Assembly (NCBI GenBank): GCA_025450375.1
Contig: JANWHO010000264.1
Span: 1-9,797 of the forward strand
Length of the DNA: 9,797 nt
Direction: 5' to 3'
From: Chloroflexota bacterium
GTDB lineage: Bacteria > Chloroflexota > UBA5177 > JANWHV01
The position numbers and the translations under genes are program-made. Under the pieces are notes generated by a model that searched no databases, was not told the DNA's origin, and saw nothing but the letters and a program-made list of their open reading frames with translations. Positions 1 to 6,500 of this stretch are shown piece by piece; the stretch's first letter is position 1; each line of letters opens with the position of its first letter.

Positions 1-306
1 ACGGCCGTGTTCGGGAGCCGCTTCACCTATCCCGTGGGGAGCAACTACGGAGCGTACAGCAATCCAGTATTCGATCAACTGGCTGGTCAGGAAGTCTCCA
101 CGGTCGATCCCACCCAGCGGGTCGCGATCTTCCAGCACATGCGGCGTATCCTGCACGACGATGTCGCTGCCCTCTGGCTGTATAGTCCCGACAATCTGGG
201 GGCGGTAAGCACCCGTGTCCATAACTACGAGCCAGGGCCCTACAATCAGGACACCTGGAATGCCTGGGAATGGTGGGTGACCGCGCCCGCGGCCGGCAAG
301 CATTAG
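1..306 (+). CDS. ABC transporter solute-binding protein, family 5 (peptide/nickel type), C-terminal part
   Basis: The reading frame is open from base 1 to the TAG at 304-306 and gives 101 codons; the start lies upstream of the window. The fragment contains the element GAYSNPVFDQL followed by DPTQRVAIFQHMRRILHDDV and then a hydrophobic ALWLYSP stretch. This order (ordered-strand YSNPxxDxL, a helix of the 'DPxxRxxxYxxxQrIl.eD' kind, then a 'lpLY' strand) is characteristic of the C-terminal lobe of SBP_bac_5 (DppA/OppA/NikA-like) proteins, which capture oligopeptides or similar solutes outside the membrane for an ABC importer. The tail after the final Trp-rich stretch (NAWEWW) is short. Whether its permeases lie upstream cannot be seen. 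GTG at 7 is an internal codon, not a start. The substrate cannot be told from this fragment. Confidence 0.8.
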   Translation, partial: TAVFGSRFTYPVGSNYGAYSNPVFDQLAGQEVSTVDPTQRVAIFQHMRRILHDDVAALWLYSPDNLGAVSTRVHNYEPGPYNQDTWNAWEWWVTAPAAGKH

Positions 307-427
307 TCCCGCCATCGCGCGGAATGGTCCGGCTATGGCGGCATCCCGTACACTGCATAGGTGGGCGATGAGGGAGCCGAAGTGGGTGCGGCCGGGCGCG
401 GCATGCCTTAGCGAGGAACCTGGAAGA

Positions 428-1393
428 ATGGCGATTGCGGCAAGCCGGATTAACCAACCGCTCATGGAGGATTTGGGACGGGTCGAGGAACAATTAGCCC
501 TGGTTGGGCAGGAGGCCGGCCCCCTGCTTCATGAGGCGATCCGCCATCATCTCAGCGCGGGTGGAAAGCGAATGCGTCCGCGGATCGCCTTACTGGCGGG
601 CCGGATGCTGGGCCGCGAGGCAACCGACGATCTGGTGCGGTTTGCCGCCGTCACCGAGTTGGTGCATGCCGCCTCCCTGGTCCACGACGACACGATCGAC
701 GACGCGGCGACCCGACGCGGCGAGCCGACCGTGGGCGCCACCTGGGGCGGCCATGTCGCGGTGCTGGTGGGGGACTATCTTTTCGCCCAGGCCGCGATTA
801 TCACGGCCGGCCTCGGCAGTCTGCGCCTAATGTCCCTTCTGGCGTCCACCATACAGGCACTGGTCCGCGGCGAACTGCGGCAGATGAGCGCGGCGTATAA
901 CATCGAGGCCAGCGCCGCCAACTACGAGGCGCGCATCTCGGATAAGTCGGCCAGCCTGTTCGTGTTGGCGGCCGAGGGCGCGGGGATCTTGGCAGGCGTG
1001 GGGGAGGAGCAGGTGCGAGCCCTCCACCAGTTCGGGGAGCACCTTGGCCTGGCCTTCCAGATTGCCGATGACGTGTTGGATTACACCGGCAGCGACCAAG
1101 AATTGGGGAAGCCGGCGGGAAGCGACCTGGCCAACGGCGTGGTCACTCTCCCGGCCCTCCACTATCTCCAGTCCCCGCGGACCGAGGTCCTGGATCGGCG
1201 CATCGTGGAGGAGGGCGGTGAGATCGCTCGGGTGGTCGCGGCGATCCGCGCTTCGGACGGCCCGGAATACGCGCTCGGTCGCGCGCGAACCCTCTGCCAC
1301 GAAGCGGTCTCGGCCCTGAGAACCTTCCCGCTCTCCCCGGCTCGCGAGGCGCTGGAGGCTATCGCCGAGGAGACGGTGCGGCGGCGGAGTTAA
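428..1393 (+). CDS. Polyprenyl diphosphate synthase (all-trans, long chain)
   Basis: The product is a class I trans-isoprenyl diphosphate synthase that extends an allylic diphosphate with isopentenyl diphosphate units, most likely for the side chain of a quinone. It has 321 residues, usual for the family. GGKRMRP (45-51) is the IPP-binding motif, DDTID (87-91) the first Asp-rich motif followed by RRG (96-98), VAVLVGDYLFA (110-120) the conserved helix, and FQIADDVLDYTG (210-221) carries the second Asp-rich motif, with GKPAGSDL (227-234) after it. The residues 5 and 4 before the first motif are Ala and Ser, as in long-chain synthases, rather than the aromatic residue of many short-chain enzymes. 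ATG 428 is preferred because GAGGAA (413-418) lies 9 bases upstream and the protein then begins where the family begins; an in-frame ATG at 335 would add 31 residues unlike the family. Exact chain length (hepta-, octa-, etc.) cannot be read from the sequence. It stands alone between two transporter loci. Confidence 0.93.
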   Translation: MAIAASRINQPLMEDLGRVEEQLALVGQEAGPLLHEAIRHHLSAGGKRMRPRIALLAGRMLGREATDDLVRFAAVTELVHAASLVHDDTIDDAATRRGEPTVGATWGGHVAVLVGDYLFAQAAIITAGLGSLRLMSLLASTIQALVRGELRQMSAAYNIEASAANYEARISDKSASLFVLAAEGAGILAGVGEEQVRALHQFGEHLGLAFQIADDVLDYTGSDQELGKPAGSDLANGVVTLPALHYLQSPRTEVLDRRIVEEGGEIARVVAAIRASDGPEYALGRARTLCHEAVSALRTFPLSPAREALEAIAEETVRRRS

Positions 1394-1563
1394 GTTGTGG
1401 TCGCGCCAGGGCGTGTGGCACAATTGAAACACTCGTTGCATGTAGTGCCCTCGCTATCCACCGCGAGAGAAAGGAGGTATGCCGCTCCGCCAGGCTAGTT
1501 CGTGGCACTTTCGTCCGCTAAGGATGCGCGCACCGTTTTTCCCGTGCCAATGAAGGAGTGGAA
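1394..1563 (+). promoter_or_regulatory. Leader region of the CUT1 importer operon
   Basis: This 170-base gap probably holds the promoter and 5' leader of the importer genes. The best sigma70-like match I see is TTGTGG (1395-1400) with CACAAT (1419-1424) at 18-base spacing; it is weak. A short hairpin CTCGC (1450-1454)/GCGAG (1463-1467) lies just before a very strong Shine-Dalgarno sequence AAAGGAGG (to 1477). TGGCAC (1503-1508) can pair with GTGCCA (1544-1549) across most of the later leader. Together with the small ORF at 1479-1553 this gives an arrangement compatible with leader-based control, but none of it is demonstrated. Confidence 0.3.
1479..1553 (+). CDS. Possible 24-residue leader peptide
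   Basis: ATG 1479 to TGA 1551-1553 encodes 24 residues, Arg-rich (5 Arg), with a PFFPCQ end. The near-perfect Shine-Dalgarno AGGAGG (1472-1477) is only one base from the ATG, which is too close for efficient initiation and is the main reason for doubt. Its TGA stop abuts the AAGGAG (1553-1558) that serves the binding-protein gene, so if translated it would be coupled to that gene. It resembles no family I recognise. The alternative is that it is a chance ORF and the AAGGAGG is a relic or part of a structured leader. Confidence 0.2.
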   Translation: MPLRQASSWHFRPLRMRAPFFPCQ

Positions 1564-2871
1564 ATGAAGCGTCTCCTGCCATTACGTCTTGCGGCGGCAA
1601 GCGTGATTACCATTGCCGCCCTGGGTGGCCTGAGGTCACCGGTTCACGCCTCGCGGTCAGGGGCTACGCCGGTGACGATCACCGTCTGGACCGCGTACAC
1701 CAAGGGTCTTTTGGCCGCTTTCAACGGGCTCATTACCTCATTCGAGAAGCAATATCCGAACGTCAAGGTGACCACCGTCAGCGCCACCGATTACACTGCC
1801 CTCCTCCAGAAAGAGCAGAGCGCGATCTTCGCGGGCAACCCTCCCACCCTCGGCCAGGCGTATGAGGCATGGGGACAACAGTTCATCACCAAGAACAACG
1901 CCTTGCAGGATCTTACCCCGTACATCAAAGGCGCCAATGGCCTGAGCGCCGCCGACCTCAAGGACTTTTTCACCGGCGTCTGGAACGATAGCATGCTCAA
2001 CGGCAAACCATATATGATGCCGTTTTCCAAGAGCGATATCGTCCTCTACTACAACCCGGCTCTGCTCGCGAAGTATGGGATTACCGCGCCACCCAAGACC
2101 TGGGATCAATTCGCGGCGGATTGCAAGAAGGTCACGGTGACCAGCAATGGGCGGGCCAGTCAATGGGGCAGCACCCTGCAAGTTGATGAGGCCGATTGGT
2201 ATGCCTGGGAGTTGGAATGGGGCAACCGGGTACTCGATGCCCACGACAAGGCCGCGTTCGCTACCGCCAAGGGAGCGGTTCCGGTGACCTTTTTCGCCAA
2301 CCTGGCGAAATCGAAGGCACTGGTGGTCTCGACCACCCAGAACTATCAGGATCAAGCCGATTTCGATGCCGGCAAGACGGCCTTCGACATCAGCACCAGC
2401 GCCGGCCTTTCCTATGAAGTGGCGGGGGCTCAGAAGGGGGTGCAAGTCGCCATGGCGCCCTTCCCGACTGGGCCGGCACGCCCGGTCACCGAGATGTTCG
2501 GCGCCCCCTTGGTAATGTTCAGCAAAGCCACCGCGGCGCAAAAGCAGGCCGGGTGGGACTTCATGAAGTTCATCACCGAGCCGGCGCAAACGGCGCAATG
2601 GTCGATGGCTACCGGCTATGTGCCGGTCCGCCGATCCGCTCTCAAGCTGCCGGTCCTCGCGGCCTACTATAAGAAGTATCCCGACCGGACGGCAGCCGCC
2701 AACCAGCTGGACCACGCGGTGGTCGAGCCGTCATTGGTGGGCTGGCCCAAGGCGCAAAACGACATCTCGTCCCAATTGCTTTCCGCCCTCTCTGGCGCGA
2801 AGGACCCGCTCGCCGCCATGCAACAGGCTGCCTCGCAGGTCAATAGCGACCTCGCCAACGCCGGCGGGTAG
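1564..2871 (+). CDS. CUT1-type ABC transporter solute-binding protein (SBP_bac_1, UgpB/MalE-like)
   Basis: An extracytoplasmic binding protein of 435 residues delivering a carbohydrate-like solute to the permeases encoded downstream. A Sec signal peptide is visible: MKRLLPLRLA, a hydrophobic core (about 10-22) and a VHA/S cleavage site near 29-30. The mature part has the family order: ITVWTAY (39-45), SFEKQYPNVKV (59-69), LYYNPALLAKYG (161-172) followed by PPKTWDQF (176-183), the FDAGKTAFDISTSAG loop (267-281), and TGYVPVRRSAL (349-359). The ATG at 1564 is chosen over GTG 1558 because the AAGGAG at 1553-1558 overlaps that GTG and lies 5 bases before the ATG. There is no Cys near the signal-peptide end, so it is not a classical lipoprotein; the only Cys is C187. 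Sugar, polyol and glycerol-3-phosphate binders share this fold, so the ligand is not assignable. It is the first gene of the importer set and is separated from its permease by a large palindromic element. Confidence 0.92.
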   Translation: MKRLLPLRLAAASVITIAALGGLRSPVHASRSGATPVTITVWTAYTKGLLAAFNGLITSFEKQYPNVKVTTVSATDYTALLQKEQSAIFAGNPPTLGQAYEAWGQQFITKNNALQDLTPYIKGANGLSAADLKDFFTGVWNDSMLNGKPYMMPFSKSDIVLYYNPALLAKYGITAPPKTWDQFAADCKKVTVTSNGRASQWGSTLQVDEADWYAWELEWGNRVLDAHDKAAFATAKGAVPVTFFANLAKSKALVVSTTQNYQDQADFDAGKTAFDISTSAGLSYEVAGAQKGVQVAMAPFPTGPARPVTEMFGAPLVMFSKATAAQKQAGWDFMKFITEPAQTAQWSMATGYVPVRRSALKLPVLAAYYKKYPDRTAAANQLDHAVVEPSLVGWPKAQNDISSQLLSALSGAKDPLAAMQQAASQVNSDLANAGG

Positions 2872-3209
2872 GAGTATTTGCCTTCGATCGATCTTGACCC
2901 GTATGGGAGTTAATGAAGTACTTCGACCCACTACGGTAGGGCCGCGGCCCGGAGGAGGAGGCAGGTTGTATGGCCGACCGGATGGTACCAGATTGAAGCC
3001 CCGGCCTTCAGGCCGGGGAGCCTCATTCGCCCGACTAGCCGTGGGCTTTAGCCCGCCGTTTCGTCCCGACCAGGCGTGATCGGGGAAGCGGAAGCGGCCT
3101 GAAGGCCACACTAGCAGAGCAAATGAGCCTCCCCGGCCTGAAGGCCGGGGCTTCAAGGAGAGCGCGACAGAAAGCGTAGGATCAGGTTTCCATAGCTCAG
3201 GAGGAATCC
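2872..3209 (+). promoter_or_regulatory. Structured intergenic region between binding protein and first permease
   Basis: This 338-base gap has no convincing gene. From left to right it holds a TTGACC box (2894-2899) without a good -10, the perfect 12-bp palindrome GGGCCGCGGCCC (2939-2950), a purine run GGAGGAGGAGG (2951-2961) that would be a strong ribosome-binding site for an 8-codon ORF (ATG 2970, TGA 2994-2996), the composite inverted repeat (2994-3155, listed separately), and the Shine-Dalgarno AGGAGG (3199-3204) of the permease gene. The position inside an importer operon suggests an mRNA-stability or attenuation role. Confidence 0.5.
2994..3155. repeat. 162-bp composite inverted repeat with nested palindromes (REP/MITE-like)
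   Basis: The outer arms 2994-3027 and 3122-3155 are 34 bases each and are reverse complements at 33 of 34 positions. Each arm is itself a hairpin: CCCCGGCC-TTCA-GGCCGGGG at 2999-3018 and CCCCGGCC-TGAA-GGCCGGGG at 3131-3150. Inside lie GGGCTTTAGCCC (3043-3054) and GGCCTGAAGGCC (3096-3107), and CCCGA (3065-3069) can pair with TCGGG (3080-3084) at the tip. The inner flanks also match in inverted orientation but imperfectly, with paired changes that keep the hairpins. The sequence can fold either as one long hairpin or as four small ones. Repeats with a CTTCAG/CTGAAG/CTTTAG core recall REP elements and subterminal hairpins of IS200/IS605 elements; no transposase or TnpB gene is present. Confidence 0.85.
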
Positions 3210-4139
3210 GTGCAATCCCTCGCCGGCTCGCCCCTCGCCAGTTCCCGGCCCCGCGCGTCCGCCAGGATCCGACGCCTGGCGGATGGCGCGGCGCCCTACG
3301 GCTACCTGGCGCCGGCGCTGCTAATCCTGGGCATATTCCAGTTGGCGCCGATCCTCTACGTTATCTGGCTCAGCTTTCATAGAGACACCAGCTTTTTCGG
3401 CTCCGCCTGGGTGGGAGCGGCCAATTACCAGCGCATGGCCCACGATCCGGAAGTAGGGTCCGCCCTGGCGGCGACCCTCAAGTTCATGGTCGGCACCGTC
3501 CCGGTCTCGACCCTGATCGCCCTGGGCCTGGCCCTGCTGCTCTTCGAGAAGTTGCCGGGGATCAGCGCCTTCCGCGTGATCGTGCTCCTCCCCTTCATCA
3601 CTCCGGTCGTAGCCACCACTGTGGTCTGGCAATGGATCTTCAACCCACAATACGGCTTCCTGGACAGCCTGCTGTATTGGCTGCATCTGCCGACCGTGGA
3701 CTGGTTCACCTCGCCCTTCTGGGCCATGATCGTGCTGGTCGCCTACACGATCTGGCACGAGGCGGGCTTTACGGTGCTGATCATGCTGGCCGGGTTGACC
3801 AACATCCCCAGGGAGCTGAAAGAATCGGCCCAGATCGATGGAGCAAACGCGCCGGGCCGCTTTCTGCATCTGACCCTGCCGCTGATGGGCCCCTGGATCT
3901 TCTTCGTGCTGGTGATCAACGTAATCGGCTCCTTCCAGGTGTTCACCCAGGTGCTCACCCTGACCCAGGGTGGACCGGATCGGAGCACGACGATCGCCGG
4001 CTTCCTGATCGAGCAAACGGCCTTCCAGTTCTTCGATCTCCCATACGCGGCGGCTATTTCCACGGCGGTGCTGCTGATCGTCGCGGTGCTTACCGTCCTG
4101 CAATTCCTGATTGGCAATCGTCGTGTGTTCTACCAGTAG
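3210..4139 (+). CDS. CUT1 ABC transporter permease (MalF/UgpA-like)
   Basis: An inner-membrane permease of 309 residues forming half of the translocation channel. About six membrane segments are visible (roughly 32-54, 94-113, 119-142, 171-196, 228-250, 281-302). The cytoplasmic EAA loop that docks the ATPase is at about 202-224, ELKESAQIDGANAPGRF then LTLPLMGP, with the conserved Gly of IDGA at 211. The C-terminal FxQxxxLTQGGP element (242-256) is typical of MalF/UgpA proteins. The start is GTG 3210, 5 bases after AGGAGG (3199-3204). Unlike E. coli MalF it lacks the large periplasmic insertion, as in most CUT1 permeases. It follows the binding-protein gene after the palindromic gap and precedes the partner permease by 27 bases. 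Confidence 0.94.
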   Translation: MQSLAGSPLASSRPRASARIRRLADGAAPYGYLAPALLILGIFQLAPILYVIWLSFHRDTSFFGSAWVGAANYQRMAHDPEVGSALAATLKFMVGTVPVSTLIALGLALLLFEKLPGISAFRVIVLLPFITPVVATTVVWQWIFNPQYGFLDSLLYWLHLPTVDWFTSPFWAMIVLVAYTIWHEAGFTVLIMLAGLTNIPRELKESAQIDGANAPGRFLHLTLPLMGPWIFFVLVINVIGSFQVFTQVLTLTQGGPDRSTTIAGFLIEQTAFQFFDLPYAAAISTAVLLIVAVLTVLQFLIGNRRVFYQ

Positions 4140-4166
4140 GCGGGTGGCCGGTCATGGAGGATCTCC

Positions 4167-5024
4167 GTGCCGGGTCTGACCGCGGCCCTCCACTGGCGCC
4201 GCCTCCTCCGGGTTACGGCGCGCTACGTCGCGCTCGGGTGCGTGGCCGTGATCTTCGCCTTCCCCTTCTACTGGGTGCTGCTCACCTCGCTGGTGCCATC
4301 GGACCACGTCTTCGACTTCCCCCCAAGCCTCCTGCCGCGATGGGATTTCGCCAATTACAGCGCCGCCTGGCAGGGGACGCCATGGCTCAACTACTTCCTC
4401 AACACCGGCTTCATCGCGGTCTCCACCACCGTGCTGGTCCTCGTCACCTCTACCCTGGCCGGATTTTCTCTGGCCACCATGCGCTTCCGCGGGAAGAACG
4501 TGGTCACCATCTTGATCTTTCTCAGCCTGATCATGCCGGCGATCGTGCTGATTATCCCGGACTATGTGCTGGCCAACTCGCTTGGCTGGCTCAACACCTA
4601 CTGGGTGCAGATCGTACCCTGGGGCGCCAGCACCTTCGGCATCTTTCTGCTGCGCCAGGCGTTCCTTGGCTTGCCGTCCGAACTCTATGACGCGGCGCGG
4701 ATCGACGGCTGCTCGCGCCGCCTGTTTTTGTGGGTAATCGGGGTGCCGCTGGTCCGACCCGCCCTCCTGACCGTGGGGCTCTACAGTTTCCTGGGCAGCT
4801 ATAACGCACTGCTCTGGCCGCTAGTGATGACCAGCTCCAACGGCACCGACGCGGGCGTGCAGCCCATCGAGGTGGGTGTCTACAGTTTCATCGGCGAGAA
4901 CGGCACTTCCTTCAATCTGCTCTGCGCCGCCACCGTCTTCACCATGCTGCCGGTAGTGATTCTGTTCTTGATCTTCCAGCGTTCCTTCGTCGAGGGCGCC
5001 ATTCGTTCGGGGTTAAAGGGATGA
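4167..5024 (+). CDS. CUT1 ABC transporter permease (MalG/UgpE-like)
   Basis: The second channel subunit, 285 residues. The N-terminal membrane segment ends in FPFYWVLLTSL (31-42), and further hydrophobic segments lie near 80-102, 112-132, 148-166, 196-218 and 250-270. The EAA loop is at 171-195: ELYDAARIDGCSRRLFLWVIGVPL. The WPLV element after SYNALL (211-220) and the tail QRSFVEGAIRSGLKG (271-285) are MalG/UgpE hallmarks. GTG 4167 is chosen because GGAGG (4156-4160) lies 6 bases upstream. The stop codon overlaps the ATG of the next gene (ATGA at 5021-5024), so the hydrolase is translated with the transporter. No ATP-binding subunit follows. Confidence 0.94.
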   Translation: MPGLTAALHWRRLLRVTARYVALGCVAVIFAFPFYWVLLTSLVPSDHVFDFPPSLLPRWDFANYSAAWQGTPWLNYFLNTGFIAVSTTVLVLVTSTLAGFSLATMRFRGKNVVTILIFLSLIMPAIVLIIPDYVLANSLGWLNTYWVQIVPWGASTFGIFLLRQAFLGLPSELYDAARIDGCSRRLFLWVIGVPLVRPALLTVGLYSFLGSYNALLWPLVMTSSNGTDAGVQPIEVGVYSFIGENGTSFNLLCAATVFTMLPVVILFLIFQRSFVEGAIRSGLKG

Positions 5025-6427
5025 CCACCATCACCGTTCTGGCGGGGGCGCGCACGATCGGCGGGACGCAGATCGTGGTGGAGGAGCAGGGCGCCCGCCT
5101 CCTGTTCGACTGCGGGATCGCCTACGATCCGGCGGGCAATCCGTTCGCCCAGGTGCAACGGCGCCGAGGGCGCGTCCTGTCGGACCTGCTGACCTTGGGC
5201 TTGGCTCCCTTCATTCCGGGGCTGTACGCGCCCGAGTTCCTGCCCGGCCCGGCCGCCGGGATGATCGCCGCCCTACCGTCAACCGGCGGACCGCTGGCGG
5301 TCGCGCTCAGCCACTCCCATCTCGATCACACGCATCTGGTGGGCTTCGTGGATCCGGCGGTACCGATCCATGCCTCCGAGGCGACGGCCCGCATCGTGCC
5401 GGTGCTGGCCGATCTGGGCTACAGCCTCGGCCCGCTCCGAGACCGACCGATCCAGTCGCTGGCGCCCGACGAACTGCTGGCGATCGGCCCGCTGCGCGTT
5501 CGCCTGCTTCCGGTGGACCACGACGTATGCGGGGCCCGAGGAATGCTGATCGAGACCGCCGAGGGGGTGATCGCCTATTCCGGTGATCTGCGCCTCCACG
5601 GCCCGCACCCCGATCAGACCCACGCCTTTGCCCAGGCCGCTCGCGCGGCCGGCGCGCGCGTGCTGATCATCGAGGGCACCCGGCTGCGCCCGCCGGTCGA
5701 GGTGGCGCCCGAGAGTGTCCCGCAAGAGGAACGCCGCGAACGGAGCGAGGCCGAGGTCGCGCCCGCCGTGGCGGAAGCGTTGCTCCAGGCGCCCGACCAG
5801 CTTGGGGTTATCCTGCTTACCCCGGAAAACGGGGAACGGGTGGAGACCCTGGCGCGAGCCATGACCGCCATTGGCCGCACCCTGGTACTCGATCCGGATG
5901 CGCTAGCCTTCGCCGCGGCCGCGCTTGGCCGGTCAATCGCGGAGCAGTTTGCCGTCTATTTGCCAGGTCCACTCGCCGCCGCTCGGGCGCGGGGGGAAGG
6001 GTTGCCGGCCAGCATCGAGGCCGCCATCGCCGCCGCGCCGCGCCTGCTCACCACCCAGGAGGTCGCCGCCAACCCCGACCAGTTCCTGCTGCGCCTGAAC
6101 TTCGGGGATTTCGCCGACTTGATCGACTTGCTGCCCCGACCCGGCGGCCTGCTGTTCCTGGCCAACGGCACCCCGCTCGGCCCCTTCGACCCCGCCTGGC
6201 CCCAAATGGAATGGTGGGCGCGGCGGCACGGGACGCGGATCGTGGACGTGGCCAGCACCGGCCACGCCCGACCGGAGGATCTCACCGCCATCGCGCTAGA
6301 GAGCGGCGCCCCCACGGTGATGGTGATCCACTCAGCCTATCCCGAATTATTCGCGGCCCCCGACGCGCGTATCCTGCTGCCGGAGCAGGGCCGGCGGTAC
6401 GAAATTGCCGGGTTGGAGTTCTCATAG
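5021..6427 (+). CDS. MBL-fold hydrolase with beta-CASP-type motifs (RNase J/CPSF-73-like)
   Basis: A predicted cytoplasmic, metal-dependent hydrolase of 468 residues. The metallo-beta-lactamase metal ligands are visible in order: HSHLDH (98-103), H167 in PVDHD, and D189 in YSGDL (186-190). The beta-CASP half then shows IIEGTR (216-221) as motif A with its acidic residue E218, ASTGHARPEDL (411-421) as motif B with H415, and VIHSAYPELF (435-444) as motif C with H437. This full set is typical of nucleases and phosphodiesterases such as RNase J. Residues about 38-90 form an insertion, rich in hydrophobic residues and Pro/Gly, before the metal motif, and 225-245 is a charged, probably exposed linker; these differ from what I recall of RNase J. 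ATGA overlap with the permease gene puts it in the importer operon, which suggests a job in handling the imported solute or coupled expression. Substrate unknown: RNA, a phosphodiester or another ester are all possible. Confidence 0.85.
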   Translation: MTTITVLAGARTIGGTQIVVEEQGARLLFDCGIAYDPAGNPFAQVQRRRGRVLSDLLTLGLAPFIPGLYAPEFLPGPAAGMIAALPSTGGPLAVALSHSHLDHTHLVGFVDPAVPIHASEATARIVPVLADLGYSLGPLRDRPIQSLAPDELLAIGPLRVRLLPVDHDVCGARGMLIETAEGVIAYSGDLRLHGPHPDQTHAFAQAARAAGARVLIIEGTRLRPPVEVAPESVPQEERRERSEAEVAPAVAEALLQAPDQLGVILLTPENGERVETLARAMTAIGRTLVLDPDALAFAAAALGRSIAEQFAVYLPGPLAAARARGEGLPASIEAAIAAAPRLLTTQEVAANPDQFLLRLNFGDFADLIDLLPRPGGLLFLANGTPLGPFDPAWPQMEWWARRHGTRIVDVASTGHARPEDLTAIALESGAPTVMVIHSAYPELFAAPDARILLPEQGRRYEIAGLEFS

Positions 6428-6500
6428 CACTGGTTCCTGAAACACAGATAGCACGGATGCAAACAGATGACCAGGATGACTACTTTGAAGAGGAAGTACT
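6428..6500 (+). repeat. Short quasi-periodic GAT tract (about 10-base period)
   Basis: Between the hydrolase genes the trinucleotide GAT recurs at 6447, 6456, 6466 and 6475, in units like ACACAGATAG, GCACGGATGC, AAACAGATGA and CCAGGATGAC. This is a degenerate tandem pattern with 9- to 10-base spacing, and it is poorer in GC than its neighbours. Similar ACAGATG/ACGGATG runs are common between genes in several environmental phyla; function unknown. The last bases (6487-6496, GAAGAGGAAG) act as the ribosome-binding site for the next gene. Confidence 0.4.

Noticed and set aside
335..427. 31-residue N-terminal extension of the polyprenyl synthase
   Set aside because: It has no family similarity, and ATG 428 has the better ribosome-binding site.
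1738..2715. 325-codon open frame on the - strand
   Set aside because: It lies fully opposite the well-supported binding-protein gene, has no recognisable motif and reflects GC-driven absence of stops.
2994..3155. Complete insertion sequence
   Set aside because: The element is only 162 bases and encodes no transposase or TnpB.
3632..4690. 352-codon open frame on the + strand crossing both permease genes
   Set aside because: It is a shifted frame of two genes with clear EAA loops and membrane segments; its sequence has no domain.
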